The position numbers and the translations under genes are program-made. From Euphorbia lathyris (taxonomy: Eukaryota; Streptophyta; Magnoliopsida; Malpighiales; Euphorbiaceae), in NCBI RefSeq assembly GCF_963576675.1, contig NC_088915.1, positions 45,909,501 to 45,973,500 of the forward strand: a stretch of 64,000 nucleotides of DNA. The letters run 5' to 3'. The notes under the pieces were generated by a model. It was not told the DNA's origin, ran no database searches, and worked only from the letters and a program-made list of their open reading frames with translations. Of this stretch, positions 1-11,656 are shown piece after piece. The stretch's first letter is position 1; each line of letters starts with the position of its first letter.

Positions 1-428
1 TTTTGTAATAACAAACCACAAGGGTTTTTTTGGAAGAACATCAAACCACAGGGTTTTTTTTGGAATTTACCATATATTTAAATATAAAAACGATTTTAAA
101 TATATATATATATCAATTCTAAAACGGCTTTAAAACCATTTTCAGAAAATAGGAAAAACTACTATAGATTTCCGTTTTATCTTTAGAATTAATAAGACTG
201 ATTTTATCAATCTAACTATAAAACTAATAGATTTCGTTATCATGATTATCAACCAAAATAATTAGGAACATACGCATAATCTATTTTAATTAACAATTAA
301 TTAAAACTTATTTATCCTTAGAATTAATTAATCAAAACAATTTGTTAATTAATCCTAACTATAAATATTTATTCAATCCTATTAAAAAACTTCTAAATTT
401 TCATATATGAAATAACGGATTTAACGAT
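1..428 (-). mobile_element. Untranslated leader of a further Copia copy (element X)
   Basis: This AT-rich stretch has no credible ORF. It lies directly downstream, on the minus strand, of the primer binding site at 429-441 and of LTR 443-2531, so it should be the start of the untranslated leader of a Copia copy whose gag and pol lie beyond the left edge. It has AT-rich texture like the end of the copy D leader near 50560-50700, including a shared short motif around AAACGATTTTAAA. The assignment rests mainly on position. Confidence 0.55.
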
Positions 429-441
429 GGCTCTGATACCA
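429..441 (-). other. Primer binding site, initiator-methionine tRNA
   Basis: The minus strand reads TGGTATCAGAGCC, complementary to the 3' end of plant initiator tRNA-Met, the usual primer for Copia reverse transcription. It starts one base after the LTR end at 443. Its presence shows that LTR 443-2531 acts as a 5' LTR for DNA to the left, although that LTR also abuts a pol gene on its right. Confidence 0.85.
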
Positions 442-442
442 C

Positions 443-2531
443 TGTTGGAAATTAGGCTAAGGTATAGCAGCGGAAATATAAAAATTTTAACCTATTTCCA
501 TTTAACCACAAGATCCGTTAACCGTTATTTCATATAAAGAATGATAAGAAGAAATACCTTTTAGAAGTTCTATCTACCGTTGCAAACGAAGTGCCCACAA
601 CTTCAAAAGAGATAGAAACTGTCTACCAATCTGCCTCTATCCAAAACAGACCTTCTAGACCTCCGAACGACAATCCCTTCGGTGAAAACGTGGAAGAATA
701 TGTCTAGAAGCTCCTGTCCAAATATCGCGACGATCCGACGGTTCAATCTCCGGGAATCCACGAAATCGTGAACTGACCTGATGTAGGAGTAGTAAAACGA
801 ATTTCTCCCTTTTGTTTGTTTTTCTTCTTCGAGTTTCCAAACACGAAATAAAACACGGAAAGATTAATTTAGTATCAACCATTGAATAGCAACCAAAGTA
901 GATTGCCTCTAATTAATCAACACAAGATCAAGGATAAAAGAAATAGATGAAATCAATTGATCGGAAGGAAGCCGTAGAGAAATCTCGTCCTCGAACTAGG
1001 GGTGTCGAATTTTCTCTCTCTCTCTCTCACTTATAGGGATTTCGAAAATCTCAGTAGGGTATTGACTTGCCTGGATTTCGAAAATCTCAAGGGAAGGGGT
1101 ATTTATAATCTCTTGTATCTAATCCCTAGTTAGATAGAATTAGGTTACTGAATAGGAATTCCATTCGGAATAGAATTCCTAATTATTATCCCACTATATA
1201 TCTAATATATTAAGGATAATAATAATAACCTTATTGGATAATAATAGGAGTATATTAATCTAATTAAAACTCCTAACTTAATTATCTCTTAATTAATTTA
1301 ATTCATATTCCTAATCTAATTAGGATTAACAAAATCAAATTAATTATTCATGTATATCACTACATGAATTTCGACCCCCTTATGTCCATAGGCCTTATTG
1401 GGCTCAATTGGGCTTCTATCAATTAATTAACATCTATCTCTCTTTTAGTTCCAAGTCTTATGTGTGATCCATTATGTTCTTATTGCTTCTAGCCGTATGC
1501 AACGTTATTAAATTAATTTTCAAAGAATTATATTTAATCTTTGCATAACGGCATGATGTACAAAGTATGTGATTAGCAAGTCCGTAATTATTCCCCCAGA
1601 GCTATAAGAAGACAGGTTGATTCTGTCATTAACCTTTCCGTATTAGTTACAGTATAATTCGATCCTTTATCAACTACATCCTTGAACTGAATCTTATGAC
1701 TATGGGTGATGTCAAGTCACATATAGCGAGACGTTCGTTTTACTTGTACAGGCCGAGTCAACTCAAAAAGATAGGTTAAGTGAAATCTGTATTTCTTACT
1801 CTTAAGCTATCACCTTGCAAGGATTTAGAGACGAGTCTTCCACAAGCGATCCATGGATGTATCTCCCATTTATCGGGATTGATAAATGCTCAATCCAATA
1901 TATAACGACTCCGCAATTACTTCCTGTGATACCGAACGTCTACTGTTCACACCCCAGAGTCATCTCTGTTAAGGATCGTGTTACACTAGAGTCAAAGCAT
2001 CACATTCCATAATCCAGAATACCAATTCATATTCCTTTGAGTCTGAGGATTAGTTATACCTATTAATACCAATGAGATGAACATGTGACAAGGATGAATC
2101 TACCCATCCTGTTATCTCAAATCGGATCCCCAATCCTAATGAACAACGTTTCATCGGATCTATGTAACTGTCCAGATATCTGTATATATGAAGCTTGTGA
2201 GATCAGCTTTCTGTCGGACAGAAGACATTGTTACATACAAGTCTCAACAGTGATATGTCAATCCCCGATATATCACTTGACTTGGGGTGGTTTTAAGTTT
2301 ATTAGTTTATTATAAAGTTTTGTCTCACTTCATGCTTGTATGAACACTTTATAATCACTTTAAACAAACTTACGGATTTCCTTTTATTAGACTTTATTTA
2401 GTGCTTAAAAGGGATTGCCTTTATATAGTTATAAAACATATATCTGATTAAAACAAATGATATAAAGAACAATTCATTTACAATAAGTTTGTATCCTGCA
2501 ACAATTGACTATAGGACACAAAACCCCAACA
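443..2531 (-). repeat. Copia LTR 1 (2089 bp)
   Basis: On the minus strand this LTR starts TGTTGGGG at 2531 and ends TTTCCAACA at 443, giving a 6-bp inverted terminal repeat TGTTGG/CCAACA. A purine-rich tract (GGGAGTA, 2538-2532) lies just upstream of its 5' end, next to the pol stop, as expected for a 3' LTR. It is flanked on the other side by a primer site, so it serves as the LTR of two tandem copies. It is about 225 bp longer than LTRs A, B, C and D because of an extra block at about 604-825. Confidence 0.93.
1101..1108 (-). promoter_or_regulatory. TATA box of Copia LTR 1
   Basis: The minus strand reads TATAAATA, followed by a C-rich stretch. The same box is present at the matching place in LTR B (13082-13089) and LTR C (14153-14160), and as TATATATA in LTRs A and D. 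It probably sets the start of the R region about 30 bases downstream. The start itself cannot be seen. Confidence 0.6.
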
Positions 2532-2545
2532 TACTCCCAATTGGA

Positions 2546-5012
2546 CTAAAGCCAATTGTCTCTAAAACTTATCCCAGTAGAAGTTAAATGACGATCATGT
2601 ACTTTCTGGGTTAAAGGCTTTGTCAACGGATCTGCAACGTTGTCCTCTGTAGGTACTCTTTCTATTCTCACATCTCCTCTAGCCACAATCTCTCTAATGA
2701 TGTGGTATCGCTTTAGGTAGTGCTTTGATGCATTATGAGACCGTGGTTCCTTTGCTTGCACAATGGCTCCATTGTTATCACAGTACAGAGTAATGGGATT
2801 GACAATGTCAGGCACCACACCTAGTTCTGTAATGAACTTTCTAATCCAAACTGCTTCCTTTGCTGCTTCCGCAGCAGCGATGTACTCTGACTCGGTCGTA
2901 GAGAAAGCTACGCTTCCCTGCTTGGAACTTTTCCAACTGACCGCGCCCCCATTCAATATAAACAGGTATCCTGATTGGGATTTAAAATCATTCTCATCTG
3001 TGAGATGACTAGCGTCTGAAAATCCTTGTATTTTCAGATCTCCTTCTCCGTACACTAGAAACATATCTTTAGTTCTTCTCAAGTACTTAAGAATGTTTTT
3101 TACGGCAATCCAGTGCTCGTCTCCCGGATTCCCTTGGTAACAACTCGTTACAGATAACGCGAACGCTACGTCGGGTCTAGTGCATAGCATAGCATACATA
3201 ATCGAACCGATCGCGCTGGCGTACGGGACTACAGCCATGCGTCGTTTGTCATCATCAGTTTTAGGACACTGATGATTGTTTAACTTTGCTCCTTGTACCA
3301 TGGGTAAGTTACCTCGTTTCGATTCAAGCATGCTAAACCGATTTAGCACCTTTTCAATGTATGTAGCCTGTGAAAGACCAAGCAGTCTACGTGATCTATC
3401 TCTGTAGATCTTTATACCAAGTATATAGGCTGCTTCACCAAGGTCTTTCATTGAGAAGTTACCAGATAACCATATTTTCACTGACTGTAATAGAGCAATG
3501 TCATTTCCCATTAACAGTATATCGTCCACATATAGTATGAGAAATGCTATAGAGCTCCCACTTGCTTTCTTGTAAATGCAAGCTTCTTCGCAATTTTGTT
3601 CGAAACCAAATTGTTTTATGGTTTCGTCAAAACGCTTGTTCCAGCTTCTAGATGCTTGCTTGAGTCCATAAATGGATCTCTGAAGTTTGCAAACTTTATT
3701 TGCATCCTTTGATATGAAACCTTCAGGTTGCATCATGTATACATCCTCAAGCAGGTTTCCGTTTAGGAAAGCTGTTTTCACATCCATTTGCCAAATCTCA
3801 TAATCAAAACGAGCGACAATTGCAAGAATGATTCTGATTGATTTGGACATAGCAACGGGAGAGAAGGTTTCGTCATAATCAACACCTTGTTTTTGACGAT
3901 ATCCTTTAGCTACCAACCTAGCCTTGTAGGTGCTAACCTTTCCATCCATGTCAGTCTTCTTTTTGAAGATCCATCTGCACCCAATGGGTTTTATCCCTTC
4001 GGGTGGATCAACCAAAGTCCAAACTTGGTTAGTATACATGGAATCCATTTCAGAATCCACGGCTTCAAGCCATGCTTTAGAATCTGGACTAGTAAGAGCC
4101 TCTTCCTAGTTTTCGGGTTCGTCGTCTAACATGGGAACCTCGTCATCATCTCCCACTAGAAAACCATATCTAACTGGGAGTTCACGAACTCTTCGTGATC
4201 TACGAATAGGTGCCACTGGAGTCTCATCTAATGGGACTTCTTCGGGTACCTCGACCGCCTCCGTTGTTTCAGTCGGTGTTTCTTCCTCTTGAACTTCATC
4301 GAGTTCAATCACGCTTCCCTTTTGTGTTTCTTCAAGAAACTCTTTCTCTAAGAAGGTTGCGTGTTTGGATACGATTACTTTCTGATCATCTGGATGATAG
4401 AAGTAATATTCCATAGTTTCCTTAGGGTATCCGATGAAGAAACATTTATCAGATTTAGAATCTAATTTATCGAACGCAACGCGTTTGACATATGCTGAAC
4501 AACCCCATACTCTCATGAAAGAGAACACGGGTTTCCTACCAACGAACAATTCATATGGCGTGGAACTAGCGGATTTAGTTGGTACTCGATTTAGGGTGAA
4601 GAGGGCAGTTTCTAAGGCATAGCCCCAGAACGTCTTTTGAAGTAAGGGCATGCTAATCATGGATCGTACCATATCTAATAGGGTACGGTTTCTCCTCTCG
4701 GATACACCATTGTGTTGTGGCGTATAGGGAGGTGTCCATTGTGAGCATATCCCACATTCAGTTAGATAATTCAGAAAATCATCAGAAAGATATTCGCCAC
4801 CTCGATCAGATCGAAGTGTTTTTATTTTCTTTCCTAATTGATTTTCCACTTCATTCTTGAAGCATTTGAACTTGTCAAAGGCTTCTGATTTGTGCCTCAT
4901 CAAGTAGATATAACCATAGCGAGTATGATCATCTATGAAGCTAATGAAGTATCTGAATCCTCCTCTTGCTTGGACTGACATAGGACCACATACATCTGAA
5001 TGAATGAGTCCT
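2546..5012 (-). pseudogene. Copia copy 1 pol: integrase core, reverse transcriptase, RNase H (5'-truncated)
   Basis: This is the remnant of a Ty1/copia polyprotein. Reading leftward from 5012: integrase core with HSDVCGP, SDRGGEY and NGVSERRNRT carrying the D, D and E residues; an acidic linker; reverse transcriptase with QKQGVDYDETFSPVA, VKTAFLNGNL and the catalytic LYVDDILL; then RNase H with SDASHL, STTESEYIA and YCDNNGA, ending at the stop at 2546-2548. One frame covers all of it, but a TAG at 4106-4108 replaces a tyrosine codon (TAC in copies 2, C, D and E) and separates integrase from RT. Gag, protease and the integrase zinc finger are missing: homology stops at 5012, where the leader of copy 2 begins in the opposite direction. 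The protein is closest to copies 2 and D. It cannot be functional as it stands. Confidence 0.93.
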
Positions 5013-6041
5013 GATTAACCTAAATATTACATAAGCCGGTTTTGTAATCAACCAATTAAATTTATTTAATTGAGTCTATGCATGTTTGGGGTTATGGACA
5101 TATTTGGACCCTCTTTTAGTCTTTTGGTATTTTTGAAATAGGGCCTGCGCGTCCTGCCTTTCTACTATCTATTGTAATTTCTCCTCTCATCTGATTCCCT
5201 TCAATTCAATTGAAGTTTTCTTATAGTAGTATAGAAATTAATATGTAATTTCAAGGCGCCATGGAGAAGACGGAGGACCTAAAGAGAAATATGTAATAGT
5301 TAGTATTTCCTTAGGTTTGCCCTTTTATTCCGTCTCTGGCTCGACGGAATAATTTAGATGATATGTCCATAACGCCAATGTATGTGAATGTATGTGTCTG
5401 ATGTATGCTAAGGCAAATCAAGACTAAGTTAGATTATGAGACTTAAATAAAAATCCCTCGTTAAAAAGTTAAGTAAATAAGCAAGTTATTAAAATCGGTT
5501 GCCCCTCCCTAATATTATAATTTAGCCGGCAGTACTGGGGGCCTTTGGGTTGTTGAGCAAATCAAGCTCGGGGTCTTATGGTAACACCTGAATTATCGAA
5601 AATCGTTCTTTCATGAATATGGGGTAATACTTAAATTAGATTATGATAATTGGATGAGCAAACTCATGTTGTCATAAACTAATGGGCAATATGGTTGGGA
5701 TTAATATGAATAACATAGTAGTTACTAATGTGGTTAGTAACCCAATAACCTAGGAGTCACATTCGAGATGTGATTGATTATATGAATCTACCTAACAAAT
5801 GGGACTCGCTTGTTGAGCAAACTCAAGGCGAAATCTCAGGAGTTAGGATCCTAGCTCACCAAAGGATTTGTGAAATTCTTCGAATTAATATGGAGGGTTA
5901 TTAATTTGGCAAAATAGTGGGAGCAATCTGAAATAAACTAGAAGGCCTATAATTTTAGATTGATATACTTTAAAGCAAATGAATGACATACATTTACTCT
6001 TTCTCACATCTCAAGTTTTAAATTAAAACACTCTTAAAATC
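5013..6041 (+). mobile_element. Copia copy 2 untranslated leader
   Basis: This is about 1 kb of AT-rich non-coding sequence upstream of the gag ATG at 6042. It matches, in opposite orientation, the leaders of copy C (about 29219-30317) and copy D (about 49413-50740), including the motif TTATTCCGTCTCTGGCTCGA near 5324 and the gag-proximal stretch with CTCCCACTATTTTGCC in those copies. It starts abruptly at GATTAACCTAAAT, so the first part of the leader, the primer site and the 5' LTR are gone. I see no ORF of interest in it. Confidence 0.85.
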
Positions 6042-6828
6042 ATGACTAACACCAATCTGCAAAACATTCTTACCGATAACAAATTGAATTGTTCAAACTT
6101 CACCGACTGGTTTCGTAACCTCAAAATCGTTTTGAAGTTCGATAAAATAGGGTATGTACTTGATACATCGATACCCCCTATCCCTGAGGATGATGCTCCC
6201 ATCGAGGAAATCGATGCTTACCAGAAGCACAAGGCTGATGACGATCATGCCAGATGCATCATACTTGCATCGATGACATCGGAATTACAAAGGCAACTAT
6301 GCCTGTTCCATCATCATGCACCTAAAGGAACTGTTTGGGAAACAGACCAGGTGCGAACGCTATGAGATATCCAAGTTGCTATATCGCAGTAGGATGCAAG
6401 AGGGCACATCTATCATGACACATTGTGTCAACATGATTGGCTACATTACCAAACTTTCTAGTATTGGATTTACGATGGATAACGAATTAAGCATAGACTT
6501 AATTCTTCAATCCCTCCCAGAGAGTTATTCACAGTTCATTATGAACTATCAGATGAATGACTTGCAAACCTCTTTTGAAGAGCTTGCAAATATGCTCAAG
6601 TCAATTGAGCCCAATATGAAGAAAGGTAAGCCGTGCCCAACAAAACTAAGGGAAAGGAAGTGAAGAAGCCTAAAGGAGAGTGCCACTTCTGTGGTGAAGA
6701 CGGACATTTGGAAAAGAAACTGTTGGTGTACCTAGCCTTCCTCAAAAGGGGAAGAAGCCGGGACTTCAACATCTGGTATGTTTTATATTGAAATTTCACA
6801 GTCTGAATCTTTTGGTATTTGATACCGG
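6042..6828 (+). pseudogene. Copia copy 2 gag and nucleocapsid, frameshifted
   Basis: The gag begins at ATG 6042 with MTNTNLQNILTDNKLN and continues into NFTDWFRNLKIVLKFDK, the family's conserved amino end. A deletion of about 11-13 bases near 6296, relative to copy C, throws it out of frame; the capsid part resumes in another frame from about 6316 (ISKLLYRSRMQ, LILQSLPESY). A second deletion near 6625 removes a lysine-rich stretch present in copy C. The zinc knuckle (around 6681-6720) is frameshifted, and a third deletion near 6815-6835 removes most of the protease, leaving only the DTG codons (GATACCGGA). Copy D shares the first two deletions. The gag cannot make a working capsid protein. 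Confidence 0.9.
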
Positions 6829-9693
6829 ATGCAGCCTAAGGATATTCTAGGAATATCTAGAAGTATTATTTCTATTAGCCGTCTTGTTGACGACGGTTTT
6901 CATATTTCAATAAAAGACAAGAGTTGCAATTTTTATAAAGATTCGATCTTTTACTTTTCAGGGATATCACAAAATGGGATTTATGTGTTAGATAACAAAA
7001 TTCCTGTTTTTGCAATTGATACCAAAAGACATAAGCTAGATAATTCAACTTACTTGTGGCATTGTCGTTTAGGCCATATAAACAAGAGACGCATGCTAAA
7101 GCTACATTCAGATGGGCTTATAGATCCAATCGATTCCGAATCATTGGAAACATGCGAATCGTGTTTAAAAGGTAAAATGACAAAGACACCCTTTAGCAAT
7201 AAAGGTGAGCGTGTATCAGACACTCTAGGACTCATTCATTCAGATGTATGCGGTCCTATGTCGGTCCAAGCAAGAGGTGGATTCAGATACTTCATAAGCT
7301 TCATAGATGACCATACTCGATATGGTTACATCTACTTGATGAGGCACAAATCAGAAGCTTTTGACAAGTTCAAATGCTTCAAGAATGAAGTGGAAAATCA
7401 ATTAGAAAAGAAAATAAAGACGCTTCGATCCGATCGAGGTGGCGAATATCTTTCAGATGATTTTCTGAATTATCTAACTGAATGTGGGATATGCTCACAA
7501 TGGACACCTCCCTATACACCACAACACAATGGTGTATCCGAGAGGAGAAACCGTACCCTATTAGATATAGTACGATCCATGATGAGCATGGCCTCTCTTC
7601 CAAAGACGTTCTGGAGCTATGCCTTAGAAACTGCCCTCTTCACCCTGAACCGAGTACCAACTAAATCCGCTAGTTCCACACCATATGAATTGTTCGTTGG
7701 TAGGAAACCCGTGTTCTCATTTATGAGAGTATGGGGTTGTTCAGCGTATGTCAAACGCATAGCGTCCGACAAACTAGATTCTAAATCTGATAAATGTTTC
7801 TTCGTTGGATATCCTAGGGAAACCATAGGGTATTACTTCTATCATCCAGATGATCAGAAAGTAATAGTATCCAAGCATGCAACCTTCTTAGAGAAAGAGT
7901 TTCTCGAAGAAACACAAAAGGGAAGCGTGATTGAACTCGACGAAGTTCAAGAGGAAGAAACACCGACTGAAACAACAGAAGCGGTTGAGGTACCCGAAGA
8001 AGTCCTATTAGATGAGACTCCAGTGGCACCTATTCCTAGATCACGAAGAGTTCGTGAACTCCCAGTTAGATATGGTTTTCTAGTGGGAGATGATGACGAG
8101 GTTCCCGTGTTAGATGACGAACCCGAAAACTACGAAGAGGCTCTTACTAGTCCAGATTCTAAAGCATGGCTTGAGGCCATGGATTCTGAAATGGATTCCA
8201 TGTATACTAACCAAGTGTGGACTTTGGTTGATCCACCCGAAGGGATAATTCCCATTGGGTGCAGGTGGATCTTCAAAAAGAAGACTGACATGGATGGAAA
8301 GGTTAGCACCTACAAGGCTAGGCTGGTAGCGAAAGGATATCATCAGAAACAAGGTGTTGATTATGATGAAACCTTCTCTCCTGTTGCTATGTCCAAATCA
8401 ATCAGAATCATGCTTGCTATTGCCGCTCACTACGATTATGAGATTTGGCAAATGGATGTGAAAACAGCTTTCCTAAATGGAAACCTACTTGAGGATGTAT
8501 ACATGATGCAGCCTGAAGGTTTCATATCAAAGGATGCAAATAAAGTTTGCAAACTTCAGAGATCCATTTATGGACTCAAGCAAGCATCTAGAAGCTGGAA
8601 CAAGCGTTTTGACGAAACCATAAAACAATTTGGTTTCGAACAAAATTGCGAAGAAGCTTGCATTTACAAGAAAGCAAGTGGGAGCTCTATAACATTTCTC
8701 ATAGTATATGTGGACGATATACTGTTAATGGGAAATGACATTGCTCTATTACAGTCGGTGAAAGTATGGTTATCCGGTAACTTCTCAAGGAAAGACCTTG
8801 GTGAAGCAGCTTATATACTTGGTATAAAGATCTATAGAGATAGATCGAGAAGACTACTTGGTCTTTCACAGGCTACATACATTGAAAAGGTGCTAAATCG
8901 GTTTAGCATGCTTGAATCGAAACGAGGTAACTTACCCATGCTACATGGAGTAAAGTTAAACAATCATCAATGTCCTAAAACTGATGATGACAAACGACGC
9001 ATGGTTGTAGTCCCGTACGCCAGCGCGATCGGTTCGATTATGTATGCTATGCTATGCACTAGACCTGACGTAGCATTCGCGTTATCTGTAACGAGTCGTT
9101 ACCAAGGGAATCCGAGAGACGAGAATTGGATTGCCGTCAAGAACATTCTTAAGTACTTGAGAAGGACTAAAGATATGTTCCTAGTGTACGGAGAAGGAGA
9201 TCTGAAAATTGAAGGATTTTCAGACGCTAGTCATCTCACAGATGAGAATGATTTTAAATCCCAATCAGGATACCTGTTTATATTGAATGGGGGCGCGGTC
9301 AGTTGGAAAAGTTCCAAGTAGGGAAGCGTAGCTTTCTCTACGACCGAGTCAGAGTACATCGCTGCTGCGGAAGCAGCAAAGGAAGCAGTTTGGATTAGAA
9401 AGTTCATTACAGAACTAGGTGTGGTGCATGACATTGTCAATCCCATTACTCTGTACTGTGATAACAATGGAGCCATTGCGCAAGCAAAGGAACCACAGTC
9501 TCACAATGCATCCAAGCACTACCTAAAGCGATACCACATCATAAGAGAGATTGTGGCTAGAGGAGATGTGAGAATAGAAAGAGTACCTACAGAGGACAAC
9601 GTTGCAGATCCGTTGACAAAGCCTTTAACCCAGAAAGTACATGATCGTCATTTAACTTCTACTGGGATAAGTTTTACAAACAATTGGCTTTAG
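6829..9693 (+). pseudogene. Copia copy 2 pol: integrase, reverse transcriptase, RNase H
   Basis: The frame runs from the protease/integrase junction to the RNase H end. It contains the integrase zinc region (HCRLGHINKRRM ... CESCLKGK), the core with SDVCGP, SDRGGEY and NGVSERRNRT, RT with TYKARLVAKGY, VKTAFLNGNL and the catalytic VYVDDILL, and RNase H with SDASHL and YCDNNGA. A TAG at 9319-9321 replaces the CAG of the conserved SSKQGSVAF, cutting RNase H; the same frame then continues to the stop at 9691-9693. The apparent ATG at 6829 is not a true start but an accident of the upstream deletion. The purine tract GGGAGTA and LTR A follow directly. Confidence 0.94.
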
Positions 9694-9696
9694 TCC

Positions 9697-9707
9697 AAAT
9701 GGGAGTA
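9697..9707 (+). other. Polypurine tract of Copia copy 2
   Basis: The sequence AAATGGGAGTA lies immediately before the TG of LTR A, three bases after the pol stop. The same short tract (AAGTGGGAGTA) precedes LTR B at 11657. It would prime plus-strand DNA synthesis. Confidence 0.75.
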
Positions 9708-11570
9708 TGTTGGGGTTTAGTGTCCTATAGACAATTGTTGCAGGATACAAACTTAATGTAAATGAATTGTTCTTTATATCATTTGTTTTAATGAGATATA
9801 TGTTTTATAACTATATAAAGGCAATCCCTTTTAAGCACTAAATAAAGTCTAATAAAAGGAAATCCGTAAGTTTGTTTAAAGTGATTATAAAGTGTTCATA
9901 CAAGCATGAAGTGAGACAAAACTTTATAATAAACTAATAAAATTAAAACCACCCCAAGTCAAGTGATATGTTTAGGATTGATATATCACTGTTGAGACTT
10001 GTATGTAACAATGTCTTCTGTCTGACAGAAAGCTGATCTCACAAGCTTCATATATATAGATATCTGGACAGTTACATAGATCCGATGAAACGTCGTTCAT
10101 TAGGATTGGGGATCCGATTTGAGATAACAGGATGGGTAGATTCATCCTTGTCATATGTTCATCTCATTGGTATTAATAGGTATAACTAATCCTCAGACTC
10201 AAAGGAATGTTAATTGGTCATCCTTAATTACTGAATGTGAGACTTTGATCCTGCGGTCCCACGATCCTTAACAGAGATGACTCTGGGGTGTGAACTGCAA
10301 AGGTTGGGTGTCACAGGAGGTAATTTCAGGGTAGTTATACATTGGATTGAGCATTTATCACTCCCGATTAATGGGAGATACATCCAAGGATCACTTGTGG
10401 AAGACTCGACTCTAAATCCTTGCAAGGTGATAGCTTAAGAGTAAGAAATACAGATTTCACTTAACCTATCTATTTGAGTTGACTCGGCCTATACAAGTAA
10501 AACGAATGTCTCGCTATATGTGACTTGACATCACCCATAGTCATAAGATTCAGTTCAAGGATGTAGTTGATAAAGGATCGAATTATACCGTAACTAATAC
10601 GGAAGGGTTAACGACAGAATCAACCTGTCTTCTTAACGGACTCTGGGGGAATGATTACAGACTTGCCAATAACATACTCAGTACATCATTCCGTTATGCA
10701 AGGATTAAATATAATTCTTGAAGAAATTAATTTAATAGTTGCATACGGCCAGAAGTAGTAAGAACCTAATGGATCACACATAAGACTTGGAACCAAAAGA
10801 GAGATGGATGTCATTAGTAGATGGAAGCCCAAATGAGCCCAGTAAGGCCCATTTAATTAAGGGGGCCAAAATTTATATATAATTAGTAAGGAATTATTTT
10901 AATTCCATTAATCCTAATTTGATTAGGAATATGAATTAAATTAATTAAGAGATAATTAAGTTAGGAGTTTTAATTAGATTAATATACTCCTATTATTATC
11001 CAATTAGGTTATTTATTATTATCCTAGATATATTAGATATATAATGAGATAATAATTGGGAATCCTATTCCGAATTGAATTCCTATTAAGTAACCTATTC
11101 TTATCTAACTAGGGTTTAGATACAAGTAATTATATATACCCCCTCTTTATGTGAATTTCGACTAAGCCTTATCCCTCCCCTCTTGGTGATTTTCGAAATA
11201 CTCCTTTAGAGAGAGAAAGTGAATTCGCATCCCCTAGTTCGTGGACAAGAATTCATACGGCTTCCGTCGATTGATTAATTTCATTCATCTCCTTTTCTCT
11301 TTGATCTTGTGTTGGTTAATTAGAGGCAATCTATTTTGGTTGCATCTCATACGGTTGATTCTTACTTAACCTCACCGTGTTTTACTTCGTGCTTGGGAAC
11401 TCGGAGAAGATTTGTGGGCGCTTCTTTAACAACGGTAGATTGTTCTTCAAAAGGTATTTCTTCTTATCCCTCTTTATATGAAATAACGATTAACGGATCC
11501 TATGGTTAAAAAGGAAGTAGGCTAAAAAATTTATATTTCCGCTGCTATACCTTAGCCTTATTTTCCTTCA
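9708..11570 (+). repeat. Copia LTR A, 3' LTR of copy 2 (1863 bp)
   Basis: The LTR starts TGTTGGGGTT after the polypurine tract and ends TTTTCCTTCA at 11570. Its last bases (CCTTCA) differ from the CCAACA of LTRs 1 and B but agree with LTRs C and D. A TATATATA box lies at 11131-11138. The right flank is CCTTT, inside the RNase H tail of another copy, so copy 2 was inserted in that copy. The matching left target repeat was lost with the 5' LTR. Confidence 0.92.
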
Positions 11571-11656
11571 CCTTTAACCCATAGAGTACATGATCGTCAT
11601 TTAACTTCTACTGGGATAAGTTTTAGAAATAATTGGCTTTAGTCCAAGTGGGAGTA
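11571..11656 (+). pseudogene. RNase H tail of another Copia copy (host of copy 2)
   Basis: These 86 bp match the last codons of the family's RNase H (LTSTGIS region at 9610-9693) plus the polypurine tract, and lead straight into LTR B. The break with upstream pol falls exactly where LTR A ends. This is the right-hand remnant of an older copy split by insertion of copy 2; its left part is not in the window. Confidence 0.85.

Larger units (their letters stand above)
443..11570. repeat. Large inverted repeat of two Copia copies fused head to head
   Basis: Copy 1 (443-5012, minus) and the matching part of copy 2 (about 7227-11570, plus) form inverted arms of about 4.3-4.6 kb, separated by about 2.2 kb of copy 2 leader, gag and protease remnant. 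Both 5' LTRs are missing, and the fusion lies at 5012/5013 within a single base step. Transcription through both arms would give a long hairpin RNA. Confidence 0.85.

Noticed and set aside
1815..2012. A 65-residue ORF antisense to the Copia LTR, open in all six LTR copies (also at 10228, 12177, 14875, 45205, 50933), and a second 60-76 residue ORF beside it open in five.
   Set aside because: The copies are recent and similar, so an open frame of this size is expected to persist. Many of the differences between copies change amino acids, which argues against selection on the peptide, and there is no promoter or domain.
6829..6831. ATG at 6829 as the start of a separate pol protein in Copia copy 2.
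   Set aside because: It lies at a deletion scar. Copies C and E show that gag and pol share one continuous frame there.
443..11570. A single insertion of the whole inverted Copia pair, with a target duplication at its two ends.
   Set aside because: The left flank (ACCAC, part of a primer site) and the right flank (CCTTT) do not match, so there is no evidence for one event.
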